The notes beneath the pieces are model-generated. The model made no database searches. It saw only the letters and a list, made by a program, of their open reading frames with translations, and was not told the origin of the DNA. Positions 17,848-27,681 of a DNA stretch of 64,000 bases are shown here, one piece after another. Within the stretch, counting starts at the first letter, position 1; each line of letters begins with the position of its first letter. The position numbers and the translations under genes were made by a program. The stretch is taken from the NCBI RefSeq assembly GCF_004745575.1, contig NZ_RPEM01000008.1, positions 329 to 64,328 on the forward strand, read 5' to 3'. This DNA is from Pseudotabrizicola sediminis (GTDB lineage: Bacteria > Pseudomonadota > Alphaproteobacteria > Rhodobacterales > Rhodobacteraceae).

Positions 17848-18204
17848 TTGACCGCGATACTTTACGTCTGCATGACCTGCCGTGCCGGACAACCGTTGCC
17901 CGAGGGCGAGCTGGCCCCCGGTGCGCAACTGATGGCGGCGCTGACGGTCGCCGAGGTGCCTGATGGCGTCACGCTGCGCGGGGTGGAGTGTCTGTCGGCT
18001 TGTGATCATGGCTGCACCGTTGCCGTGACAAAACCCGGCGGTTGGTCCTATGTTTACGGCCGGATGTCGCCCGCCGATGCGCCAGAGATTCTGCGCGGAG
18101 CCGGGCTTTATGCCGCCACGACCGACGGGCTGGTGCCCTGGCGCGACCGCCCGGTGATTTTCCGCAAGCAAAGTATTGCCCGTCTTCCCCCGCTGGAGTC
18201 CTGA
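17848..18204 (+). CDS. DUF1636 ferredoxin-like Cys-rich protein
   Basis: 118 residues if started at the TTG at 17848, which has GAGGG about 9 nt upstream. ILYVCMTCRAG starts the domain immediately, and VECLSACDHGCTVAV supplies the further Cys/His residues; the four-Cys pattern resembles thioredoxin-like 2Fe-2S ferredoxins. DUF1636 genes are regularly found under cobalamin riboswitches beside cobW, so a metal or redox role in cobalt insertion is likely but unproven. The cobW ATG follows one base after its stop. Confidence 0.8.
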   Translation: MTAILYVCMTCRAGQPLPEGELAPGAQLMAALTVAEVPDGVTLRGVECLSACDHGCTVAVTKPGGWSYVYGRMSPADAPEILRGAGLYAATTDGLVPWRDRPVIFRKQSIARLPPLES

Positions 18205-18205
18205 C

Positions 18206-19252
18206 ATGCCCGATCTGACTACGCCCGACCTGACCAAGATCCCCGTCACCATCATCACCGGATTTCTCGGCGCTGGAAAAACCACGCTGATACGCCACCT
18301 GATGCAAAATCCGCAGGGCAAGCGGCTGGCCATTCTGGTCAATGAATTCGGGGTGTTGGGGGTCGATGGCGACATCCTGAAATCCTGTGCTGATGTGAAT
18401 TGCCCGGTGGAAAACATCGTGGAACTGGCCAACGGCTGCATCTGCTGCACCGTGGCCGATGATTTCATCCCCACGATCGAGGCGCTGATGGCCCTGCCGC
18501 AGCGCCCCGACCACATCCTGATCGAAACCTCGGGGCTGGCGCTGCCGAAACCGCTGCTCAAGGCGTTCGACTGGCCGGCGATCCGGTCGCGCATCACCGT
18601 GGACGGGGTGATCGCGCTGGCCGATGCCGAGTCGGTGGCCGCGGGCCGCTTTGCCCCCGATGTGGCGGCGGTAGACGCGCAGCGGCGGGCCGACGACGCC
18701 ATCGACCATGAAACCCCGCTGTCCGAGGTGTTCGAGGATCAGATCGCCTGTGCCGACATCGTGCTGCTGTCCAAGGCCGATCTTGCGGGCGAGGCGGGCC
18801 TTGCCACAGCCCGCGCGGTGATCGAGGCCGAAAGCCCGCGCCGCGTGCCGATTCTGCCGATGACCGATGGCATCATCGACCCCCGCGTGATCCTGGGCCT
18901 GCAAGCCGCGGCGGAAAACGATCTTGCCGCGCGCCCCAGCCACCACGACGGCGAGGATCACGAGCATGACGATTTCGCCAGCGTGGTGATTGATCTGCCC
19001 GAGGTTGCCGACATCGACGCACTTGTGGCCCGCATCCAGACGCTGGCCCGCGAACAGGACGTGCTGCGGGTCAAGGGGTATGTCGCGGTGACGGGCAAAC
19101 CGATGCGTCTGCTGGTGCAAGCGGTGGGCGAACGGGTGCGCCATCAGTTCGACCGCCCGTGGGGCACTGCGGCGCGCGTCTCGCAGCTGGTGGTGATCGG
19201 CGAACATCACGCCATCGACGCGGACGCTATCCGCCGCGTTCTGCTGGCCTGA
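18206..19252 (+). CDS. cobW: CobW, GTP-dependent metallochaperone
   Basis: 348 residues. COG0523 G3E GTPase with Walker A GFLGAGKT (19-26), the metal-binding CxCC in NGCICCTV (C78, C80, C81), switch-region IETSGLALPKP, and LSKADL as the base-specificity motif. A His/Asp stretch, HHDGEDHEHDD, precedes the C-terminal CobW domain. It is thought to deliver Co(II) to CobN. It is directly upstream of cobN and on the same riboswitch transcript. Confidence 0.95.
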   Translation: MPDLTTPDLTKIPVTIITGFLGAGKTTLIRHLMQNPQGKRLAILVNEFGVLGVDGDILKSCADVNCPVENIVELANGCICCTVADDFIPTIEALMALPQRPDHILIETSGLALPKPLLKAFDWPAIRSRITVDGVIALADAESVAAGRFAPDVAAVDAQRRADDAIDHETPLSEVFEDQIACADIVLLSKADLAGEAGLATARAVIEAESPRRVPILPMTDGIIDPRVILGLQAAAENDLAARPSHHDGEDHEHDDFASVVIDLPEVADIDALVARIQTLAREQDVLRVKGYVAVTGKPMRLLVQAVGERVRHQFDRPWGTAARVSQLVVIGEHHAIDADAIRRVLLA

Positions 19253-19261
19253 TTTCGCATC

Positions 19262-22200
19262 ATGCACGTCGTCTTTCGTGAAACCCATGGCTTGGATCAA
19301 ACCGCAGCCCCCTATGATCCGGCGCAAGATCCGGCGAATCTGGTGGTGCTGTCGTATTCCGACAGCGACCTTGGGGCATTTGCGGCGGGCTGGCAGCGTG
19401 CGGCGGGCAAACTGCCCAGCACCCGGTTGCAGAACATCGTGGCGCTGAAACATCCGGTGTCGGTCGATACCTATGTTGAGCGTACCCTTTCAGGGGCAAA
19501 GGCCATTCTGATCCGGCTGATCGGCGGGGTGGCCTATTGGCCTTATGGAATCGCATCGGTGCAAGATCTGGCGCGGCGGCGCGGGATTGCGTTGGCCATC
19601 CTTCCCGGCGACGGGCGGGCAGACCCTGCGTTGGATGCGGCATCAACCCTGCCGGTTTCGACCCTGCGGCGGCTGCAAGAGCTGTGCGATGCCGGGGGAG
19701 CGGTGGCGGCGCAGGCGGCGCTGGCGCAACTCAGCCTCGCCGCCGGGCTGTATGCCGGCCCTGTCGCGGGCGACAAGCGGGTGGCGCAATTCGGGTTTTA
19801 TGACCCGACGCTGGGGGTGACGGCGCAGATACCCGGCCAGACTGACACCGCACCGCTGGTGCTGATCAGCTTTTACCGCAGCTATCTGACCGCCGCCGAC
19901 ACCGCCCCGATCGACGCGCTGATTGCGGCATTCCGGGCGCGGGGCTTTGCGGCTTGCGGGGTGTTTGCGCCCTCGCTCAAGGTGCCGGGCTTTGCCGACT
20001 GGCTGCGCCCGCATCTGCTGGCCGCACCGCCGGTCGCCATCGTCAACGCCACCGCATTTTCAGCGCGCGGCGATGACGGCAGCACGCCATTTGACGCGGT
20101 GGAATGCCCAGTGTTTCAGGTGGCGCTGTCCACCGCACGCAAGCGGGACTGGACCGCATCGGACCGTGGTCTGTCGCCTGCAGACCTTGCGATGCACGTC
20201 GTGCTGCCCGAGGTGGACGGGCGGCTTTTCGCCGGGGTTGCGTCGTTCAAGTCGGTGGCCCCGCGCGACGTTGACCTGCAATTCTCGCGCTTTGCCCACC
20301 GGCCCGATGCGGCACTGGTGGATGCGGTGGCCGACCGGGTGCAGGCGTGGCACCGGCTGGCCGTCACCCCAGCCGCCGACCGGAAGCTGGCGGTGATCCT
20401 GTCGACCTATCCCGGCAAGGCACATCAGATGGCCCATGCGGTGGGGCTGGATGCGCTGGCCTCTACGACGCAACTGCTCGGCGATCTGGCGGACACGGGC
20501 TATACCACCGATGCGGGCAGCGATCTGACGGAGTTGCAGACCGCCCGCCTGCGTTGGCCGCTGGCCGATTATGTGGCTGCCCTGACCACCCTGCCCGCGC
20601 CCTTGCGCGAGGCGCTGCACAGCGCCTGGGGTCAACCCGAGGATGACCCCGCCTGCGCCGGGGGAGCGTTCCAGTTCGCGGCGCTTCACCGGGGGCATGC
20701 CCTGGTCGCCCTGCAACCCGAACGGGGCGATCCCGGCGAACGCGACGCCCAGTATCACGATCTGTCGCGCGCCCCGCGCCATGCATATGTGGCGTTCTAT
20801 CTGTGGCTGCAATCTCAGGGCTTGCATGCCATGCTGCACATCGGCGCGCATGGCACGCTGGAATGGTTGCCGGGCAAATCCGTGGCCTTGTCGGGTGCGT
20901 GCTGGCCTGCCGCGCTGACGGGCACACTGCCTGTGATCTATCCGTTCATCGTGAACGACCCCGGCGAGGCCGCGCAAGCCAAGCGGCGGATCGGGGCGGT
21001 CACGCTGGGCCATCTGCCGCCACCTCAGATCCGTGCCGTGGTGCCGCCCGCACTGCAGCGGCTGGAACGGCTGTTGGACGAATATTCTACCGCCGACGGT
21101 CTGGACCCAGCACGCCGCGACCGCTTGATCGGTGATATCAGGTCCGAGGCGCAGGGCACAGGCATCGTGGCCGACCTGGGCCTGCCCGCCACCGCCAGTC
21201 TGGCCGAAGCGATCACCCGGATCGACCGTTTTGTCTGTGACATCAAGGAAAGCCAGTTCGGCGAGGGTCTCCATGTGCTGGGGCGCGGTGCCTGTGGCGA
21301 TGCCGAACGCCAGGGTCTGTTGACCGCATTGGCGGGGCGCAGGGTCGCACCGGGGCCGTCCGGCTCGCCCGCGCGCGGGCGGCGCGACGTGATGCCGACA
21401 GGGCGCAACATGTTCGCCGTCGATCCACGGGCTGTGCCGTCGCAATCGGCCCATGCCATGGGCGTCAAGCTGGCCGAGGAGTTGCTGCGCAAACACCTGC
21501 AAGATCACGGCGACTGGCCGCGCGGGCTGGTGGTCGATCTGTGGGGCAGCGCCACCATGCGTACGGCCGGCGAAGAATTCGCGATGGCGCTGCATCTGGC
21601 CGGGCTGGCCCCGATCTGGGATGCGGGATCGGGCCGGGTGTCGGGGGTCGAGGTGGTGCCGCTGGCGCTGCTGGGACGCCCGCGCATTGACGTAACGTTG
21701 CGGGTGTCGGGGCTGTTTCGTGATGTGTTTCCGGGGCTTGCGGCGCTGTTTGAAACCGGGGCGGCAGCGCTGGCCGCGCGCGACGAGGCCGCCCAGGACA
21801 ACCCCTATGCATGCCGCGCCGCGCGGGTGTTCGGCCCGGCTCCGGGGCAGTATGGCCTTGGTATGGGCAGCGCGATGGACGATTTCAGCGCCGAAGCCCG
21901 CACGGCGGCAGGCGAGGCGTGGCTGGCCGCGTCTTCTTGGGCGATCGGCACCGACGGCATCAGCCGCGACGACCGTGCGGGGCTGGAATCGCGGCTGCGC
22001 GGCGCGGATGCCTTTGTGCATGCGCAGGATCTGCCGGAAAGCGATGTGCTGATGGCCGCCGATTATGCCGCGCACGAGGCAGGCTTTGCGGCGGCGTTGG
22101 CCCGACTGGGGGCGGCGCAACCCGCGCTTTACCACCTTGATGCAACGCAAGCCGACCGCCCCCGCGCCCGCACCCTGACCGAAGAAATCGCCCGCGTGGT

Positions 22201-22507
22201 GCGCGCCCGCGCCGCCAACCCCGCCTGGGCCGACGGCATGATGGCGCACGGCTTTCGCGGGGCCGCCGAGATTGCCGCGACGCTGGACCACATGGCCGCT
22301 TTTGCGCATCTGGCGGGGGTGGTTCCAGCGCATCTGTTCGACCTGTACCACGACGCAACGTTGGGCCGGCCGGAGGTGGTGGATTTCATGGCCATCGCCA
22401 ATCCGGGGGCGTTGGCGGCGGTGCAAGACCTGTTCCAAAGGCTGGCCGAGGCCGGACTGTGGGTGACGCGGCGCAACTCGATTGCAGCCTCACTGGTGAC
22501 GCCATGA
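19262..22507 (+). CDS. cobN: CobN, cobaltochelatase large subunit
   Basis: 1081 residues, somewhat shorter than many CobN proteins (about 1200). BchH/CobN-family sequence includes GGVAYWPYG near residue 89, AMLHIGAHGTLEWLPGKSVAL (His-rich active-site region near 527), MPTGRNMFAVDP and DLWGSATMRTAGEEFAMAL. It inserts cobalt into hydrogenobyrinic acid a,c-diamide with the AAA+ subunits CobS and CobT, which are not encoded in this window. The start follows cobW by 9 nt and the stop overlaps the next ATG. Confidence 0.95.
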   Translation: MHVVFRETHGLDQTAAPYDPAQDPANLVVLSYSDSDLGAFAAGWQRAAGKLPSTRLQNIVALKHPVSVDTYVERTLSGAKAILIRLIGGVAYWPYGIASVQDLARRRGIALAILPGDGRADPALDAASTLPVSTLRRLQELCDAGGAVAAQAALAQLSLAAGLYAGPVAGDKRVAQFGFYDPTLGVTAQIPGQTDTAPLVLISFYRSYLTAADTAPIDALIAAFRARGFAACGVFAPSLKVPGFADWLRPHLLAAPPVAIVNATAFSARGDDGSTPFDAVECPVFQVALSTARKRDWTASDRGLSPADLAMHVVLPEVDGRLFAGVASFKSVAPRDVDLQFSRFAHRPDAALVDAVADRVQAWHRLAVTPAADRKLAVILSTYPGKAHQMAHAVGLDALASTTQLLGDLADTGYTTDAGSDLTELQTARLRWPLADYVAALTTLPAPLREALHSAWGQPEDDPACAGGAFQFAALHRGHALVALQPERGDPGERDAQYHDLSRAPRHAYVAFYLWLQSQGLHAMLHIGAHGTLEWLPGKSVALSGACWPAALTGTLPVIYPFIVNDPGEAAQAKRRIGAVTLGHLPPPQIRAVVPPALQRLERLLDEYSTADGLDPARRDRLIGDIRSEAQGTGIVADLGLPATASLAEAITRIDRFVCDIKESQFGEGLHVLGRGACGDAERQGLLTALAGRRVAPGPSGSPARGRRDVMPTGRNMFAVDPRAVPSQSAHAMGVKLAEELLRKHLQDHGDWPRGLVVDLWGSATMRTAGEEFAMALHLAGLAPIWDAGSGRVSGVEVVPLALLGRPRIDVTLRVSGLFRDVFPGLAALFETGAAALAARDEAAQDNPYACRAARVFGPAPGQYGLGMGSAMDDFSAEARTAAGEAWLAASSWAIGTDGISRDDRAGLESRLRGADAFVHAQDLPESDVLMAADYAAHEAGFAAALARLGAAQPALYHLDATQADRPRARTLTEEIARVVRARAANPAWADGMMAHGFRGAAEIAATLDHMAAFAHLAGVVPAHLFDLYHDATLGRPEVVDFMAIANPGALAAVQDLFQRLAEAGLWVTRRNSIAASLVTP

Positions 22508-23643
22508 CTGGCGCTTCGGAGTTTGTGGTGCAGGGCTGGTGCCCCGGCGCGCTGCGCCCGATGCTGTCGGGCGATGGGTTGGTGGTGCGGATCCGCCCGG
22601 ATGCCGGGCGGTTGACCCGCACACAAGCCGCCGGGATCGCCAAAGCCGCCCGAACGCACGGCAATGGGCTGATTGATCTGTCGTCGCGCGGCAATGTGCA
22701 AGTGCGGGGCGTTACGCAGGCCAGCCATCCGGGGCTGATCGAGGATCTGCGCGCGCTCGACCTGATCGACGCTGATGCTGCGACCGAGGCCAGGCGTGCC
22801 ATCATGGTGACACCGTTTGCCGATGCCACAACCAGTAGCCTCGCCCGTCGCTTGGCGGCAGAGTTGACGCAAGGGCCTGTGCTGCCAGGGAAATTCGGAT
22901 TTGCGGTGGATACGGGGCCTGCACCTGTTCTGCAGGCTGTGTCAGCCGACATCCGGCTGGAGCGTTGCGCAGCGGGAGGTCTGATCCTGCGCTGTGACGG
23001 GGTGCCGCTGGGCACGCCGGTGACGCCGCAAGATGCTGCACAACGGGCGGTTGATCTGGCGCACTGGTTTGTCGCGGCGGGTGGGGTGACGGCAGGCCGG
23101 GGCCGGATGGCCGCTCTGATCGCGCGCGGCGTGCGACCCGAGCAGGCCGATACTGCACCCGCCCCGCCCCCTTCGGCCTACGGTCCAGGGTTGCACCCGA
23201 TGGGCGCGCTGGTTGGGTTCGAGTTTGGCCAGATACAGGCCGAAACGCTGGCGGCACTGGCAGCGTTGGGCAATGTGCGCGTGACGCCTTGGCGCATGCT
23301 GTTGATCGAAGGCCTGACCGCGCTGCCCGACAGGCCCGACTTGATCGTAGCCGTCGACGACCCGCGCCGCCGCGTGATCGCCTGCACTGGCGCGCCGGGG
23401 TGTTTGCAGGCCCATGCGCCAGTGCGTCCCTTGGCGCGACGCCTGGCAGACCAGGTGCCACTTGGCAAAACCCTTCACGTCACAGGCTGCGCCAAGGGTT
23501 GCGCCCATCCGGGTGCAGCGGATATCACGCTGGTGGCGACGGCCAAGGGCTTTGACCGGATCAGGCAAGGCTCGGCCCAGGACCTGCCCGAAGCCGCGGG
23601 TCTTGCGGCCGCCGAGATAGAGAGCGAAGGACTGTTTCGATGA
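22504..23643 (+). CDS. cobG: CobG, precorrin-3B synthase
   Basis: 379 residues; start at 22504 overlaps the cobN stop (ATGA). Nitrite/sulfite-reductase-like: LSSRGNVQVRG in the N-terminal ferredoxin-like half and the 4Fe-4S cysteines CTGAPGC and CAKGCAHPG in the C-terminal half. This monooxygenase uses O2 to form the precorrin-3B lactone, the defining step of the aerobic pathway. It overlaps cobH. Confidence 0.93.
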   Translation: MTGASEFVVQGWCPGALRPMLSGDGLVVRIRPDAGRLTRTQAAGIAKAARTHGNGLIDLSSRGNVQVRGVTQASHPGLIEDLRALDLIDADAATEARRAIMVTPFADATTSSLARRLAAELTQGPVLPGKFGFAVDTGPAPVLQAVSADIRLERCAAGGLILRCDGVPLGTPVTPQDAAQRAVDLAHWFVAAGGVTAGRGRMAALIARGVRPEQADTAPAPPPSAYGPGLHPMGALVGFEFGQIQAETLAALAALGNVRVTPWRMLLIEGLTALPDRPDLIVAVDDPRRRVIACTGAPGCLQAHAPVRPLARRLADQVPLGKTLHVTGCAKGCAHPGAADITLVATAKGFDRIRQGSAQDLPEAAGLAAAEIESEGLFR

Positions 23644-24269
23644 TCCACCAGTATGAAACCGACGGCGCCACGATCTATCTGCAATCCTTTGCCATCATCC
23701 GCGCCGAGGCCGACCTTGCCCGTTTCACCCCCGAGGAAGAAGTGGTCGCGGTCCGCATGATCCACGCCGCGGGCATGGTCGGGCTGGAAAGGTTCATCCG
23801 CTTTTCCCCCGGCATGGCTATCGCCGCGCGCGCGGCACTGGAGGCGGGAGCGCCGATCCTGTGCGATGTGCGCATGGTCAGCGAGGGCATCACCCGCACC
23901 CGGCTGCCGGTGAACAATGCGGTGATCTGCACGCTGCAAGACCAGGCCGTGGCCCCGCTTGCCGCCCGGCTTGGCACCACCCGGTCGGCTGCGGCGGTTG
24001 AACTGTGGCGGCCGCATCTGGCCGGGGCGGTGGTGGCGATCGGCAATGCGCCGACAGCGCTGTTTCACCTTCTGAACATGCTGGACGACCCCACCTGCCC
24101 GCGCCCCGCAGCGATCATCGGCTGTCCGGTAGGGTTCGTCGGCGCTGCGGAATCCAAGGCAGCGCTGATTGCGGCCCCACCTGTGCCGTCGGTGGTGGTC
24201 GAAGGCCGCCTTGGTGGATCAGCGATCACTGTCGCGGCTGTCAACGCATTGGCAAGTCGGCGCGAATGA
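23640..24269 (+). CDS. cobH: CobH, precorrin-8X methylmutase
   Basis: 209 residues. Family-typical VVAVRMIHAAGMVGLERFI carries the catalytic His near residue 43; CDVRMVSEGITRTRLP and IIGCPVGFVGAAESKAAL are strongly conserved. It moves the C-11 methyl group to C-12, giving hydrogenobyrinic acid. ATGA overlaps at both ends. Confidence 0.95.
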   Translation: MIHQYETDGATIYLQSFAIIRAEADLARFTPEEEVVAVRMIHAAGMVGLERFIRFSPGMAIAARAALEAGAPILCDVRMVSEGITRTRLPVNNAVICTLQDQAVAPLAARLGTTRSAAAVELWRPHLAGAVVAIGNAPTALFHLLNMLDDPTCPRPAAIIGCPVGFVGAAESKAALIAAPPVPSVVVEGRLGGSAITVAAVNALASRRE

Positions 24270-25030
24270 CGATGGAAAACGGAATGACGGCTGGCCGCAT
24301 CATCTGTGCCGGGCTTGGTCCCGGCGACCCCGACCTGCTGTCGGTGCGATCCGACCGGGTGATCCGGGCTGCGGGGCATGTGGCCTATTTCCGCAAGTCC
24401 GGCAGGCAAGGTCAGGCACGGCGCATGGTGGACGGCATGTTGCGGGCGGATGTGCGGGAGATGGCAATGGAATATCCCGTCACCACCGAACTGCCGTTCG
24501 ATAGCCAGGCATACATACACCTGCTGGCCACGTTCTATGATGATTGGGCTGCGCGGTTGCAAGCACTGGCAGCGGCGGGCACCGATGTGGTGGTGCTGTG
24601 CGAGGGGGATCCGTTCTTTTACGGGTCATTCATGCACCTTTATGTTCGGCTCAAGGATCAGGTGGCAGTCGAGGTGATCCCCGGCATTCCCGGCATGGTC
24701 GGCTGCTGGAACGCGGTCGGCGTGCCGATCACCTGGGGCGATGACGTGCTGACCGTGTTGATGGGCACCCTGCCCGAGGCGGATCTGGCCCGCCACATGC
24801 AGGGCACCGACGCGCTGGTGATCATGAAGACCGGACGCAACCTGCCGCGGGTGCGCCGGGCGCTGGCGCAGGCAGGGCGGCTGGACGACGCCTGGCTGGT
24901 GGAACGCGGCACGATGCCGGGCCAGCGCATCGCGCGGCTGGCAGAGGTCGAGGCCGCCGATTGCCCGTATTTTGCCATTGTGCTGGTGCATGGCCGGGGT
25001 CGCAGACCCGTTGCAGGGGGCGAGGAATGA
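24266..25030 (+). CDS. cobI: CobI, precorrin-2 C20-methyltransferase
   Basis: 254 residues from the ATG overlapping the cobH stop; a second ATG 6 nt later is also possible. Tetrapyrrole methylase fold with CAGLGPGDPDLLSVRS at the N terminus, VVVLCEGDPFFYGSFMHLY, and VIPGIPGMVGCWNAVGVPI. It methylates C-20 using S-adenosylmethionine. Confidence 0.93.
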   Translation: MTMENGMTAGRIICAGLGPGDPDLLSVRSDRVIRAAGHVAYFRKSGRQGQARRMVDGMLRADVREMAMEYPVTTELPFDSQAYIHLLATFYDDWAARLQALAAAGTDVVVLCEGDPFFYGSFMHLYVRLKDQVAVEVIPGIPGMVGCWNAVGVPITWGDDVLTVLMGTLPEADLARHMQGTDALVIMKTGRNLPRVRRALAQAGRLDDAWLVERGTMPGQRIARLAEVEAADCPYFAIVLVHGRGRRPVAGGEE

Positions 25031-25764
25031 CCGGTTGGGTCACTGTCGCGGGCCTTGGCCCCGGAGCAGAGGCGCAGGTGACGCCCGAAGTTTCCCTTGC
25101 GCTGGCCGAGGCGACCGATGTGGTGGGCTATTTTCCCTATGTGGCGCGGGTGGCACCGCGTCCGGGGCTTGTGTTGCACCCGTCTGACAACCGGGTGGAG
25201 CTGGACCGGGCGGGCCTCGCGCTCGATCTGGCGGCGGCGGGACGGCGGGTGGTGATCGTGTCGTCAGGCGATCCGGGCGTATTTGCGATGGCCTCGGCCC
25301 TGTTCGAAGCGATCGACGCGCGCGGAAACCCCGATGCGACCGACATTCGCATCCTGCCCGGCATCACCGCGATGCTGGCGGCAGCGGCGCGGGCGGGCGC
25401 GCCGCTGGGCCATGATTTTTGCGCGATCAACCTGAGCGACAACCTCAAACCGTTGTCCGAGGTGGAACGCAGGGTGCGCCATGCAGCGCTTGGCGGCTTT
25501 GCGATGGCATTTTACAACCCGCGATCGAACTCTCGACCCCATCAATTCGGCCACGTGCTCGATGTGCTGCGCGAGACTTGCGAGCCGGCGCGGCTGATCC
25601 TGTTTGCGCGCGCGGTTTCAACCCCCGACGAAGCCCTGAGCACCGTCACCTTGGCCGAAGCCGTGCCTGAGATGGCCGACATGCGTACAGTCGTGATCGT
25701 TGGAAATGCCGCCACCCGCCGGATCGGGCGCTGGATCTACACCCCCCGCTCGGTGCCCGCATGA
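25027..25764 (+). CDS. cobJ: CobJ, precorrin-3B C17-methyltransferase
   Basis: 245 residues. VAGLGPGAEAQVTPEV at the N terminus, VVIVSSGDPGVFAMASAL, GHDFCAINLSDNLKP, and AFYNPRSNSRPHQFG are diagnostic for CobJ/CbiH, which methylates C-17 during ring contraction. The gene overlaps cobI by ATGA and its last 28 bp overlap the 3' end of cobK on the other strand. Confidence 0.95.
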   Translation: MTGWVTVAGLGPGAEAQVTPEVSLALAEATDVVGYFPYVARVAPRPGLVLHPSDNRVELDRAGLALDLAAAGRRVVIVSSGDPGVFAMASALFEAIDARGNPDATDIRILPGITAMLAAAARAGAPLGHDFCAINLSDNLKPLSEVERRVRHAALGGFAMAFYNPRSNSRPHQFGHVLDVLRETCEPARLILFARAVSTPDEALSTVTLAEAVPEMADMRTVVIVGNAATRRIGRWIYTPRSVPA

Positions 25765-26504
25765 CCCAGCCAGGCCATCACCTGCGCCACCGACCCAAGC
25801 ACATGGCGCGGGGGCAACACGCGCTGGTCAAAATCGGGCCGGTCGATCAAGATCACCGGCAGGCCCAGCGCGCGGGCGGCAATCAGCTTGGCCTCGGCCC
25901 CTGCCCCACCCGCGTTCTTGGCGATGATATGGCTGATCCGGTGCGCCCGCAGCAGATCAAGGTCTCCCGCAACATCGAACGGGCCACGCGCGACCACGGC
26001 CACGGCGTCCGGCAACGGCAGCGGGCCATCGGGCGCATCGACCAGCCGCAGCAGATAGTGGTGCTGCGGTTTGGCCGCGAAAGCCGCCAGCGTCTGCTTG
26101 CCGATCGCCAGAAATACCCGTGCAGGCTGGTCAGGCAGAGCGGCGACCGCGGCCGGAAGATCGGGCACACAGATCCAGTCATCGCCCGGGGCCACTTGCC
26201 ATGCCGGACGCTCCAGTGCCACCAGCGGCACGCGGGCCTGCGCGCAGGCATCAAGGGCGTTCTGACTGATCTGCGCGGCAAACGGATGTGTTGCGTCGAC
26301 CACATGGCTGATCCGCTGATCGTGGAGGAATTGCGCCAATCCCGCCACACCGCCAAAGCCGCCCGTCCGCACCGGGATCGGCTGATCCATCGGGGCCGCC
26401 GTGCGCCCGGCATAGGAATAGACCGCGTCGATGCCCGCACCTGCCAGTGCGCGGGCCAATGCGCCCGCTTCGGTCGTGCCACCCAGCAAAAGGATGCGCG
26501 TCAT
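25737..26504 (-). CDS. cobK: CobK, precorrin-6A reductase
   Basis: 255 residues. RILLLGGTTEAGALARAL is the N-terminal nucleotide-binding motif; VVDATHPFAAQISQNA and HIIAKNAGGAGAEAKLIAA are family signatures. It reduces precorrin-6A with NADPH. It is antisense within the operon: its 3' end overlaps cobJ and its start codon shares the CATG at 26502-26505 with cobL. No good ribosome site precedes this ATG, and an in-frame ATG at 26526-26528 would lengthen it by eight residues into cobL. Confidence 0.92.
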   Translation of the reverse strand: MTRILLLGGTTEAGALARALAGAGIDAVYSYAGRTAAPMDQPIPVRTGGFGGVAGLAQFLHDQRISHVVDATHPFAAQISQNALDACAQARVPLVALERPAWQVAPGDDWICVPDLPAAVAALPDQPARVFLAIGKQTLAAFAAKPQHHYLLRLVDAPDGPLPLPDAVAVVARGPFDVAGDLDLLRAHRISHIIAKNAGGAGAEAKLIAARALGLPVILIDRPDFDQRVLPPRHVLGSVAQVMAWLGHAGTERGV

Positions 26505-27681
26505 GTCTGATCCGTGGTTGTCGATCATAGGTCTGGGCAGTGATGGACTGGCGGGCCTGCCCTTGGCAAGCCGTGACGCGCTGGCGGGGGCCGAGATCGT
26601 GTTTGGGGCGCCCCGGCATCTGGACCTCGTGCAGATCGGGCCGCGGGGGCGCGACTGGCCGGTGCCGTTCGATCTGGCTCCGTTGCTGGCCCTGCGGGGA
26701 CGCCGGGTGGCAATGCTGGTGTCGGGCGATCCGTTCTGGTTTGGCGCGGGCGGGTCGGTGGCGGCGCATCTGGCCCCGCACGAATGGCTGGCCTACCCGG
26801 TGGCGGGTACGTTTTCGCTGGTCGCGGCCCGGCTGGGCTGGCGGCTGGAGGACACGCTGTGCCTTGGCCTGCACGCGGCGCCGTTTGCGCGGCTCGCACC
26901 GGTGATGGCGCGCGGCGTGCGGGCAATCTGCACGCTGCGCGATGCGGCAGCGGTGGCCGAACTGGCGGGCTGGCTGGCGGACAACGGCTTTGCCGGGGTG
27001 CAGATGACAGTGTGCGAGGCGATGGGCGGCGCAGACGAACGGGTGCGCAAGGGGGCAAACTGGACCGACATCGCAGCCCCGGTTGCGGTGGCCCTGGATG
27101 GCTGCGATCTGCCGCGCGATGCCGGGCTGTCGCGCGCCAGTGGTCTGCCTGATACCGCCTTTGCCCATGATGGCCAGATCACAAAACGTCCTGTACGGGC
27201 GCTGACGCTGTCGGCGCTGGCCCCCAGGCCGGGGCAGATGCTGTGGGACATCGGGGCGGGGTCGGGGTCTGTCGCGGTGGAATGGTGCCTGTCGGGCGGT
27301 CGCGCCGTAGCGATTGAGCAGCGGGCGGATCGCTGCGCCAACATCCGCCACAACGCTGAAGCCTTTGGGCTGGCGCATCGGCTGTCTGTCGTGCAGGGCG
27401 ACGCCCCGGCCGCACTTGCCGATCTGCCAGACCCGGATGCGGTGTTCATCGGCGGAGGTGGTGATGCTTGCCTGCACGACGCAGTGTGGTCGATGCTGCC
27501 CGACGGTGCCCGGCTGATTGCCAACGCAGTGACGCTGGAGGGCGAGGCGGTGCTTGCCGCGCGCCACACCCGCCACGGCGGCAGCCTGCTGCGGATTGAT
27601 CTGGCCGAGGCTGTGCCGCTGGGGGCCTTCAGGGGCTGGCACGCAGCACGCCCTATTGTGCAATGGAGTGTGACGGCATGA
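26503..27681 (+). CDS. cobL: CobL, precorrin-6B C5,15-methyltransferase (decarboxylating)
   Basis: 392 residues, a fusion of two methylases. The N-terminal CbiE-like half carries [20 protein letters not shown] and [15 protein letters not shown]. The C-terminal CbiT-like half carries [15 protein letters not shown] near residue 248 and [14 protein letters not shown]. It methylates C-5 and C-15 and decarboxylates the C-12 acetate. AAGGA lies 9 nt before the start. The ATG is the mirror image of the cobK start (shared CATG). Confidence 0.94.
   Translation: MSDPWLSIIGLGSDGLAGLPLASRDALAGAEIVFGAPRHLDLVQIGPRGRDWPVPFDLAPLLALRGRRVAMLVSGDPFWFGAGGSVAAHLAPHEWLAYPVAGTFSLVAARLGWRLEDTLCLGLHAAPFARLAPVMARGVRAICTLRDAAAVAELAGWLADNGFAGVQMTVCEAMGGADERVRKGANWTDIAAPVAVALDGCDLPRDAGLSRASGLPDTAFAHDGQITKRPVRALTLSALAPRPGQMLWDIGAGSGSVAVEWCLSGGRAVAIEQRADRCANIRHNAEAFGLAHRLSVVQGDAPAALADLPDPDAVFIGGGGDACLHDAVWSMLPDGARLIANAVTLEGEAVLAARHTRHGGSLLRIDLAEAVPLGAFRGWHAARPIVQWSVTA

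Noticed and set aside
20060-22438. 792-codon open frame antisense to cobN
   Set aside because: It is a GC-rich shadow frame: high in Arg, His, Gln and Gly, without domain or ribosome site, and completely inside cobN.
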